The notes under the pieces were generated by a model. It searched no databases, had not been told where the DNA came from, and saw only the letters and a program-made list of their open reading frames with translations. From NCBI GenBank assembly GCA_039927975.1, contig JBDSTZ010000217.1:1-11223 (forward strand): a DNA stretch of 11,223 nucleotides, given 5' to 3'. A program made the translations under genes and the position numbers. Position 1 is the first letter of the stretch. The number at the start of each line of letters is the position of its first letter. Below, piece after piece: positions 5,476-11,223 of the stretch. The DNA comes from JBDSTZ01 sp039927975 (GTDB lineage Bacteria > Pseudomonadota > Gammaproteobacteria > Burkholderiales > Burkholderiaceae_D).

Positions 5476-8400
5476 TTATTTCACCTGGAACCGGCTCTGG
5501 CCAGAGCCGGCCGTGAACACCGCCTTGCCGTCACGCTGGCCGAGCGACACCGGCTGGCCGGCGCCGCTGCCGACATATTTCAAGCCGGCGCCGTTCGGAA
5601 TGAGCACCTCGGCCTTGACGTTGGCGGGGACGTCGATATCGAGCGTGAAACCGCCCGCCGCCCGCTTCCACGCCACCTTCACGGTGCCGCGCTGCGTCCA
5701 CGCCGAACCGCTGACCTGGTTCAGCGGCGCCTTGTCCAGCGCCGGCAGCGCGATGCGTACGTCGGCCGCGCCGGGGCTGGCCACGCTCACGCCGAGCAGC
5801 GATTCGACCATGTCGACGATGCCCCACGCGCCCCAGCCATGCGACTGGCTGTCGTCACCGGTCGGGTTGCAGGGCCAGGCGCCGCTGCAGCCGGGGTTCC
5901 ACTGCTCCCACATGAAGGTGCCACGCTGCGCCAGCAGGCGCGCCGGGCCATCGGCATTTTCGTCGGTCAAGAGCTTGACGACCTGGTCGTAGCGGCCAAG
6001 ATCGGTCAGCGCCTTGAGCAGCACGTGCCAGGTCATCGGCCCCTGATTCATGCCCTGCTTGACGATTTTCTCGGCCAGCGCCACGCGGTTGGCTGCCGGC
6101 GCGACGCCGTAGTAGACCGGGTAGGTCTGCGCGTGCTGCGCGGTGTTGTCGATCTGCGGGTTGCCCTCGGTCGAGGCCAGGCCGTCGACATACAGACCGT
6201 CGGCGCGCAGCAGCTTGGCGTTGATGGTGCTGGTCAGGGCGTCGGCCCAGCTGTCGAACTGCTTGCCATCGTCAAGCTTGCCGAGCGCGCGCGCAACCTT
6301 GGCCATTGCGCGCCACATGCCGACCACGTGCGCGTTGTGCACCGTGCGCGAGGCGTTGTTGACGAAGGTGTAGCCATAACGCATTGGCGCCGGCCAGTCG
6401 ATGATGCCGTACTGGTAGCCGCGCGTGCCGCCGGTCAGGTTGGTGAGCAGGCCGGCGTTGTTGCCGGACTTGGCGATGTGGTTCTTCGCGTAGTTGGCCA
6501 CCAGCTTGAGGCCATCGTAGCCGCCTTCGAGCAGCGACAGGTCGCCGCTTTGCTCGTAATAGCGCCACGCCCATCCCGGCACCATCAGGGTGAAGTCGGG
6601 AATGTCGCGCATATTGTCGCCATTCGGGTAGACCGCGTTCAGACGGCCAGGCGTGCCGTTGCTGGTGTACGAGCACGGCACCCTGGCGGCCGCCTCGCAG
6701 CCGGCATTGGCGGCGTCGGCGCCGGTCACGGTGCCGCTGGTGAACGAGCTTGGCACTTTCCAGGAATGGGTGGCCGAGCCGATGATCTCGCGGAAGGCGC
6801 GCGCGCTGGCGTTGCGGTCGCCGGCGGCGATCATGTTGGCGTACGAGATGTCCACTGAATCGGCCAGGAACTGGCCCTTTTCGCGGGTCGGCGTGTCGAG
6901 AAAGACTTCTTCGGACGACTGGATGCCCGAATGCTGCAGCAGGGCGAACACGGCGTCGAGGGTCTTGTTGTCGGACGCGAAGCTGGCGCGGCGCTCGAGC
7001 GGCGCTTCGGCATGCTGCACCACGGCGGCGATGTCGTCGGCCGTCACGCGCTGGCCGTCGGTCGGCAGCAGCTGCAGATAGCGCCAGCCCCAGTAGGTGA
7101 AGGTTTGCGCAGTTTGCGGGCCGTCCTTCTGGGTGTACCACCAGCCCAGGTTGGAACCCTGGGTGTCCATCGACGCGGTGCCGGCGCGCGCGCCTTCGAC
7201 GAAGCGGCCCTTGGCGTGGGCGCGCGACAGCGGCGCGTCGAGCGTGACGGCGCCGTCGGCGCCGATCGCGGTGATGGTGCGCGCTTCCGGGTCGCCGGCG
7301 CCGAAGCCGGCCGAGGCCTGGTCGACGGTGAGCTTGTCGCCCACCACCAGGTGGGTGGCGGCGGTCAGCTTGACGACGCTGTCGCCGACGGCTGCCGGCG
7401 CGGCCAGCGTGGTGTTGTTGAGGCGGTAGCTGGTCAGCACCGAGACGGCCCGGCCGGCGACGCCGTTCTTGAATGTCAGTTGCGGCATCGCCGCCATGAC
7501 CTTGCCGAAGTCCGCGACCACGCTGCCGTCGGCAAGCGTGACGACCGACACCGGATGGACCGTTTCGTAGGCCTGGGTCGTGATGGCCGGGCGCAGGTGC
7601 GAGAACGATTCGCGCAGCGGATTGACGGGGCGTGGATGGACGCCGATCGCGTAGGCGCCCTGCCAGTTGCTGTCGCTGACGGCGCTGCTGTCCCAGCCGG
7701 TCAGTTCGGCGCGCGCGTCGTAGCGCTCGGCGTTGTCGCCGGCGTCGCCGTTGCGGCGCGTGATGGTGGCGTTGGTGTACTGCGCGGCCTTGGTCACTTT
7801 CCAGCTGCCGTCGGTGACATAGGTTTCGCGGCTGCCGTCGGCGTGCTCGATCACGGCCTTCATGATCAGGCCGGACGGGCCGGCATGATCGGACACCGGG
7901 TCCTTGCTGGCGTGCGCCTGCTTGAGCGCGGGCGTGACGGTGATGCCGCTGCCGCCGGCCCCTGCGCTGCCGATCGCCGTGACGGTGACCGTTTCGGCGC
8001 CGGCGCCGGTGCCGATGGTGACTTTGCCGCCGATGTCGAACACGCCGACGTTGGCGACTTTCAGGGTGGTGGCGCCGGCTTCCTGGGCGGCCGCCAGGGT
8101 GGTGCTGGCGGCCGGGCCGTTGGCGCGGCCCTGGCAGGTGCAGGTCCAGTAGTGGTACAGCGCGCCGAGCACCAGCGGCTTGCCGGCGTCGACCGCGCTG
8201 GTGATGTCGAAGGCGTAGTACTGGGCCTCGCCCGGATAGTTGAAGTTGTCGCCGCGGCCGATGGTGCGGCCGTTGACGTGGACTTCGTACTGTCCTTGCG
8301 CGGCGGCGTAGAGACGCGCGCGCGTGACCGGACTCGCCTTGACCGCGAACTGCTTGCGTGCCAGGGTGAAGTCGTCGGTCGAATCGTTACCGCTGGTGAC

Positions 8401-8892
8401 GCGCCGAATCCACTGCGCGTCGGACCAGCCGCTGTCGGTCAGGCCGGTGTCGAATTGGGCGCGCGGCGCGTAGGCCGAGACCTTGCCGTCGCGGCCCCAG
8501 GTGCGGATGGTCCATTCGTAAGTGGCGCCTTGCTCCAGCGCCGGACCGGTGTAGCGTACATACGACTGCGCCGACGAGGCGACCTTGCCGCTGTCCCAGA
8601 CCTTGGCGCCGCCGGGCCGCGTGACGACCAGCTGGTAGGCGGTCTGCTTGTCGTTGCCCTTGGCGCTGGTGAGCATCCAGCCGAACAGCGGCGCGCCTTC
8701 GACGTTGAGCGGGCGCGCGCGGTCGCCCACGGTCAGCTGCGCCGGCTCGATCGCCTGCGCGGCGCCTGACAGCGCGAGGCACATCGCCACCGCAGCGCTC
8801 ATCGTCTTGCGCTTCATATTGTCCCGTGCCGGGTTGATTGCGCGGCCATTGCCCTGCGCGTTCCCGATCGACTGCTTGCGAATCATCTCCAT
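5476..8892 (-). CDS. Secreted GH78 alpha-L-rhamnosidase
   Basis: This large enzyme (1138 residues) should hydrolyse terminal alpha-L-rhamnose from polysaccharides or glycosides outside the cytoplasm. Residues 26-47 (MKRKTMSAAVAMC to AAQA) form a signal peptide. Then come an Ig-like domain (about 48-150), the GH78 N-terminal beta domain (about 157-425), a second beta domain (about 435-612), the six-hairpin catalytic barrel (about 630-1035) and a C-terminal beta domain. Catalytic motifs are DTPTREKGQF (666-675; E671 the likely acid) and FMWEQW (993-998; E996 the likely base), followed by SHGWGAWG. C732/C740 and C1002/C1008 may form loop disulfides. Two similar inserts lie at 264-333 and 494-565. 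The ATG at 8892 has AGGGA 5 bases upstream and the extension has coding-like third positions; 8817, at the signal peptide, is the main alternative start. Confidence 0.92.
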   Translation of the reverse strand: MEMIRKQSIGNAQGNGRAINPARDNMKRKTMSAAVAMCLALSGAAQAIEPAQLTVGDRARPLNVEGAPLFGWMLTSAKGNDKQTAYQLVVTRPGGAKVWDSGKVASSAQSYVRYTGPALEQGATYEWTIRTWGRDGKVSAYAPRAQFDTGLTDSGWSDAQWIRRVTSGNDSTDDFTLARKQFAVKASPVTRARLYAAAQGQYEVHVNGRTIGRGDNFNYPGEAQYYAFDITSAVDAGKPLVLGALYHYWTCTCQGRANGPAASTTLAAAQEAGATTLKVANVGVFDIGGKVTIGTGAGAETVTVTAIGSAGAGGSGITVTPALKQAHASKDPVSDHAGPSGLIMKAVIEHADGSRETYVTDGSWKVTKAAQYTNATITRRNGDAGDNAERYDARAELTGWDSSAVSDSNWQGAYAIGVHPRPVNPLRESFSHLRPAITTQAYETVHPVSVVTLADGSVVADFGKVMAAMPQLTFKNGVAGRAVSVLTSYRLNNTTLAAPAAVGDSVVKLTAATHLVVGDKLTVDQASAGFGAGDPEARTITAIGADGAVTLDAPLSRAHAKGRFVEGARAGTASMDTQGSNLGWWYTQKDGPQTAQTFTYWGWRYLQLLPTDGQRVTADDIAAVVQHAEAPLERRASFASDNKTLDAVFALLQHSGIQSSEEVFLDTPTREKGQFLADSVDISYANMIAAGDRNASARAFREIIGSATHSWKVPSSFTSGTVTGADAANAGCEAAARVPCSYTSNGTPGRLNAVYPNGDNMRDIPDFTLMVPGWAWRYYEQSGDLSLLEGGYDGLKLVANYAKNHIAKSGNNAGLLTNLTGGTRGYQYGIIDWPAPMRYGYTFVNNASRTVHNAHVVGMWRAMAKVARALGKLDDGKQFDSWADALTSTINAKLLRADGLYVDGLASTEGNPQIDNTAQHAQTYPVYYGVAPAANRVALAEKIVKQGMNQGPMTWHVLLKALTDLGRYDQVVKLLTDENADGPARLLAQRGTFMWEQWNPGCSGAWPCNPTGDDSQSHGWGAWGIVDMVESLLGVSVASPGAADVRIALPALDKAPLNQVSGSAWTQRGTVKVAWKRAAGGFTLDIDVPANVKAEVLIPNGAGLKYVGSGAGQPVSLGQRDGKAVFTAGSGQSRFQVK
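7198..7413 (-). other. Insert module copy 2 within the GH78 central domain
   Basis: Residues 494-565 start TTLAAPAAVGDSVVKL, continue with GDKLTVDQ and RTITAIG, and end in DAPLSRAHAKGRFV. The order of TTLAA, a K-hydrophobic strand, an xTITAIG strand and an AHA-type end matches copy 1. It sits inside the second beta domain, between SVLTSYRL and the stretch before the TYWGWRYLQL strand. Confidence 0.7.
7894..8103 (-). other. Insert module copy 1 within the GH78 N-terminal domain
   Basis: Residues 264-333 of the rhamnosidase start TTLAAAQEAGATTLKV, continue with a glycine-rich KVTIGTGAG and VTVTAIG, and end in TPALKQAHASKDPV. They interrupt the GH78 N-terminal beta domain between YHYWTCTC and the strand GLIMKAVIEH. 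The same pattern recurs at residues 494-565. It looks like a small all-beta module; its function is not known to me. Confidence 0.7.
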
Positions 8893-8956
8893 GCCATTCC
8901 CTATTCAAAGCGTGTGTTTCAAACGCTACACGGGGTGCGGTTGGCCGTCCAGTCCC

Positions 8957-9014
8957 GGCGACGTAAAGTCGCCAGGCGACAACGCTCGGCACCCGTGTGC
9001 GAGTCAGGCGACAA
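8957..9014. repeat. Iterated GGCGAC motifs in the rhamnosidase leader and promoter
   Basis: GGCGAC occurs at 8957-8962, 8975-8980 and 9007-9012, and inverted (GTCGCC) at 8968-8973. This gives GGCGACgtaaaGTCGCC and GTCGCCaGGCGAC as overlapping palindromes. The longer direct repeat CAGGCGACAA is at 8973-8982 and 9005-9014, 32 bases apart (three turns). The upstream copy touches the -10 box and start point; the other lies about 30 bases into the transcript. This arrangement suggests a repressor operator or a leader structure. Confidence 0.5.
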
Positions 9015-9042
9015 GTAGAGTCTCAGGGCAATTTGTTGTCAA
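9014..9042 (-). promoter_or_regulatory. Sigma-70 promoter of the rhamnosidase gene
   Basis: On the minus strand a perfect -35 box TTGACA (9042-9037) is followed by a 17-base spacer and TCTACT (9019-9014), which matches the -10 consensus at 4 of 6 positions. Transcription would start near 9007, leaving a leader of about 115 bases. It lies just downstream of the terminator of the preceding gene. Confidence 0.65.
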
Positions 9043-9052
9043 TCGAAGCGGC

Positions 9053-9109
9053 AAGAAAAGCCCGCGCCAGCTTGAAATAATCATTTCCATGACTCAAGCA
9101 AAGCGCGGG
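9053..9109 (-). terminator. Structured terminator of the HDO-family gene
   Basis: On the minus strand CCCGCGC (9109-9103) pairs with GCGCGGG (9067-9061), GCTTGA (9099-9094) with TCAAGC (9075-9070), and TCAT (9092-9089) with ATGA (9084-9081), all nested on nearly the same axis. A CTTTTCTT tract (9060-9053) follows. It begins 47 bases after the stop codon at 9156. Internal loops make it less canonical than the terminator at 5420. Confidence 0.65.
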
Positions 9110-9155
9110 AATGGCCGGATGCGCGCGCGTGTATGTACTGCGCCCACCGATCCGC

Positions 9156-10610
9156 TCAAGTGTCGAGCAGCTGTGCGTACATGCGGGTCGCCATCAGTCC
9201 CACCGGCGTGTGGTGGTAGCGCGGCGCCATCCAGACAATCAGCTCGCGCATGGCCGCCGCCTTGCCGGGCAGCGCGGCGATGCGTTCTTCGAGCGCGCGC
9301 AGCTCGCAGCCGGGTTGCGCGTCGAGATCGGCCGCGTGACGGCGGATCAGGCCGCGCAATCCCTGGTGCTCGGCGCGGTCCGAATGGGCGGGGCCGCCGA
9401 GCTGGTCGAGCAGACGCAGCTGCGCGCGATATGACGGGATGCGCGGCGCCTTGGCGCTGCCGCTGACGGGCGATTCGATCCAGTCGCGCAAGACCTGCAG
9501 TTCGTAGGCGTCGAAGGCGCCGAACATGGGCGCGCGCTCGCCCTGCAGCAGTTGCCAGAATTTGCTGGCGGTGGCCGGCTTGCCGCGCTCGATCCAACCG
9601 GCGCCGGTCAGCGCCGCCAGGAAGGCCGGCATTTCGCGCGGATTGGACAGCCAGTCGTTGATCGAGCGTCCGGCCACGCGGCAGAAGTCCGAATGCATAT
9701 TCCTGCCCTGCACGCTCTTGCCGGTCAATACGGCGATAACTTCCTCTTCGAGGTCAAACGACGCGATCACCGACAAGGTGCCGGCGCCCAGGTCGTTGAG
9801 ATTGAAGCCGGCGCGCACGCGGGCATAAAAGTCGCGCTGGTTGCCGATCGCCGGCATCAGCCGCTCGACCGCCGCCACCGCCTTTTGCGCATGCCCGCTG
9901 CCGGCGTTGTCGATGGTGACGTGCAGGCTGAAATAATAGGGGTCGATGCCAAGCTCGTTCAACTCGTACGCGCTGATGAGCAGGTGCAGGGGCAGCTGTT
10001 CGTAGCCAAGGTTGAAGCCGACCACTTCCGGCATGAATTCGGCGCCGTAGCGCGCCAGGGCGAGCTGGATGGCACCCTGCACGTAGCGGTCGTCGGGCAA
10101 GTCGGCAGGCTGGTCGCAGGACAGCGAGGCCAGCAACTTTTGGTACAGCACGACGTGGTTCTGGCCAGGCACACCATCGCCAAGCTCTTCCAGATAGGTG
10201 CGGATCAGGCCGTGGCAAGCCGGCTCTTCCCAGCGCGACAGGACAGCGTACAGCCAGGCGCCATCGACCAGCTTGCTCGGCGCGACGTGGCGGATGAAAT
10301 ACATTGCGTGCGCACGGGTGGCGAAATAGTGGCGCGGCCCGCCCTGTTTGCGCTCGGCCAGGTAGGCGGCGTAGGCGTGTCCGACCTCCGTTGCCTGCGT
10401 CTGGCTCCAGGCCGGCAGATCGTTGATATCGTCGGGCAAGTCGTTAGGCAGGCGGCGCGCGCTGTCGAGCATGTCGCACAGGAAAGCGCGGCCGGCCTGG
10501 CGCCCGTCTTCCCCGCGCATCAGGGCGCGGTACAGCGCGTGGGCGCGGTCCGGGGTTGGAATGGTGGCGGGCGCGGTGGCTGGTGGTGTGCGTATTGCGT
10601 TTGCGGACAT
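9156..10610 (-). CDS. Iron-containing redox enzyme family protein (haem-oxygenase-like diiron, HDO)
   Basis: Numbered from the ATG at 10610 (484 residues), residues about 95-255 resemble the haem-oxygenase-like diiron superfamily (Haem_oxygenas_2 type). The signature is YLEELGDGVPGQNH, giving E142 and H152 ten residues apart, then E204 in GYEQLPLHLL, and H230, D234 and H240 in YFSLHVTIDNAGSGH as candidate metal ligands. Known members are diiron oxidases or oxygenases such as UndA, SznF and BesC, with varied substrates, so none is assigned here. Residues about 260-484 are an extra helical-looking region that I do not recognise. No signal peptide is seen, so the protein is probably cytoplasmic. 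The frame extends to ATG 10670, which has AGGTGG upstream, but 10611-10670 has poor third-position GC and resembles a promoter. It diverges from a hemerythrin gene. Confidence 0.75.
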   Translation of the reverse strand: MSANAIRTPPATAPATIPTPDRAHALYRALMRGEDGRQAGRAFLCDMLDSARRLPNDLPDDINDLPAWSQTQATEVGHAYAAYLAERKQGGPRHYFATRAHAMYFIRHVAPSKLVDGAWLYAVLSRWEEPACHGLIRTYLEELGDGVPGQNHVVLYQKLLASLSCDQPADLPDDRYVQGAIQLALARYGAEFMPEVVGFNLGYEQLPLHLLISAYELNELGIDPYYFSLHVTIDNAGSGHAQKAVAAVERLMPAIGNQRDFYARVRAGFNLNDLGAGTLSVIASFDLEEEVIAVLTGKSVQGRNMHSDFCRVAGRSINDWLSNPREMPAFLAALTGAGWIERGKPATASKFWQLLQGERAPMFGAFDAYELQVLRDWIESPVSGSAKAPRIPSYRAQLRLLDQLGGPAHSDRAEHQGLRGLIRRHAADLDAQPGCELRALEERIAALPGKAAAMRELIVWMAPRYHHTPVGLMATRMYAQLLDT

Positions 10611-10683
10611 GTGTGAGTTCAATAGTGAATAGACAGTGATAGTGTTGTCGAACTTGCGAGTTGCCTGCATCAGCACGCCACCT

Positions 10684-10821
10684 GCCTGCGCGTCAGTGCA
10701 GGCTTACAAGAAGCGGGTCGCCCGGGGGAATAGCGGTTCACGCCGATGGCGCCCGCAATCTGCCGAGCCGTTCTGTTAGAAAACGAACAGATCGGCACCC
10801 GGGCTTACGCGCACAGTAAGC
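10684..10821. repeat. Three inverted repeats in the HDO/hemerythrin divergent region
   Basis: GCCTGC-N8-GCAGGC lies at 10684-10703. TGCCGA (10761-10766) pairs with TCGGCA (10792-10797), with inner CTGTT/AACAG arms at 10773-10777 and 10786-10790. GCTTAC-N7-GTAAGC lies at 10803-10821, ending 26 bases before the hemerythrin start. None is followed by a T tract, so they are not terminators; they are candidate operators or leader hairpins. Six-base arms are not rare in DNA this rich in GC. Confidence 0.4.
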
Positions 10822-10847
10822 GGACACAAGCCAACCACGGAGATATC

Positions 10848-11223
10848 ATGCCTTCTACAAACACTGCCAAGTCCACCAAAACAACGCGCGTCACCGAAGG
10901 CGGCCCGCAGGACGCCATCGACCTGCTGACCCAGGACCACGAGAACGTCAAGACCATGTTCGAGGAATACGAGGCGCTGGGCGACCGCGCCACCGCGAGC
11001 AAGAAAAAGCTCGCCACCAAGATCTGCACGGAACTGACCAAGCACGCGACGGCCGAAGAGGAGCTGTTTTATCCTGCGGTACGCGCAGCCGTCGGCGATG
11101 CCGAGGACATGGTCGACGAAGCCACGGTCGAGCACGCGGCGGCCAAGGAACTGATCGCCCAGATCCAGGCCATGGACCCGACCGACGATCTGTTCGACGC
11201 CAAGGTCAAAGTGCTGTCTGAGC
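10848..11223 (+). CDS. Hemerythrin HHE domain protein (3' end beyond window)
   Basis: The first 125 codons are present and the reading frame is open at the window edge. After a polar N-terminal tail of about 20 residues, the HHE four-helix-bundle pattern appears: H31 in TQDHENVK, H66 and E70 in TKHATAEEELFYP, and H96 in VEHAAAKEL. These are the expected non-haem diiron ligands; further ligands would lie past the edge. Such cytoplasmic proteins bind oxygen or NO, or handle iron and oxidative stress; the exact role here is not determinable. The ATG at 10848 has GGAG 5 bases upstream. The gene is divergent from the HDO-family gene across a 237-base region with several inverted repeats. Confidence 0.9.
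   Translation, partial: MPSTNTAKSTKTTRVTEGGPQDAIDLLTQDHENVKTMFEEYEALGDRATASKKKLATKICTELTKHATAEEELFYPAVRAAVGDAEDMVDEATVEHAAAKELIAQIQAMDPTDDLFDAKVKVLSE

Noticed and set aside
5293..6858. 521-codon plus-strand frame
   Set aside because: It runs through the PEP-CTERM promoter, the terminator and the C-terminal part of the rhamnosidase; low-complexity shadow frame.
6931..8769. 612-codon open frame on the plus strand, antisense to the rhamnosidase
   Set aside because: Composition is rich in R, G, A and V with no domain, no signal and no ribosome site. It is a shadow of a high-GC gene whose minus-strand frame shows clear GH78 motifs.
9552..10616. 354-codon plus-strand frame over the HDO gene
   Set aside because: No recognisable domain; the opposite strand carries the diiron motif.
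10611..10670. N-terminal extension of the HDO protein from ATG 10670
   Set aside because: AGGTGG upstream is attractive, but third positions are AT-rich and the stretch contains repeated CACTAT, more like a promoter. Kept as an alternative only.
10776..11135. 119-codon minus-strand frame over the hemerythrin gene
   Set aside because: The plus-strand frame has a good ribosome site and the HHE histidines; the minus frame has no support.

Overview
The window looks like chromosomal DNA from a high-GC betaproteobacterium, most likely Oxalobacteraceae (Massilia/Telluria/Duganella type). That placement is an inference from strong G/C bias at third codon positions, a PEP-CTERM protein with a probable sigma-54 promoter, a DUF2970 protein, paired c-type cytochromes and a large secreted GH78 enzyme. 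No tRNA, rRNA, insertion sequence, phage gene or CRISPR array was seen.

Layout. (1) 18-1680, minus strand: a DUF2970 membrane protein followed 22 bases later by a MocR/GntR-type regulator fused to an aminotransferase fold. (2) 1681-1949: a divergent control region holding a 71-base imperfect hairpin and short direct repeats. (3) 1950-4640, plus strand: a probable operon of a diheme cytochrome c4-like protein, a membrane-anchored triheme cytochrome c and a KDPG/KHG-type aldolase. No catalytic dehydrogenase subunit accompanies the cytochromes. (4) 4641-5231, minus: a CHRD-domain PEP-CTERM protein whose stop codon directly abuts the aldolase stop codon (TGA|TCA). A -24/-12 promoter with correct spacing lies just upstream of its start. 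(5) 5420-5454: a clear intrinsic terminator for the next gene. (6) 5476-8892, minus: a secreted GH78 alpha-L-rhamnosidase of about 1138 residues in which the same roughly 70-residue module appears inserted twice, in two different domains. A good sigma-70 promoter sits at 9014-9042 with iterated GGCGAC motifs downstream. (7) 9053-9109: a terminator-like structure for the gene after it. (8) 9156-10610, minus: a haem-oxygenase-like diiron (HDO) family protein with an extra C-terminal region of about 220 residues. (9) 10848-end, plus: a hemerythrin HHE protein cut by the window edge and divergent from the HDO gene.

How the genes might work together. The cytochromes should carry electrons from an unidentified periplasmic dehydrogenase to the respiratory chain, and the aldolase may handle the resulting 2-keto-3-deoxy sugar acids. 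The GH78 enzyme would release rhamnose from polymers or glycosides outside the cytoplasm, and the PEP-CTERM protein belongs to the exosortase/exopolysaccharide surface system. The HDO and hemerythrin genes are divergent neighbours that both encode helical-bundle non-haem iron proteins. I see no defence system or mobile island. The least expected signals are the 71-base hairpin, the twin insertion module in the rhamnosidase, the sigma-54 promoter with its upstream inverted pair, and the HDO protein with unusual ligand spacing.
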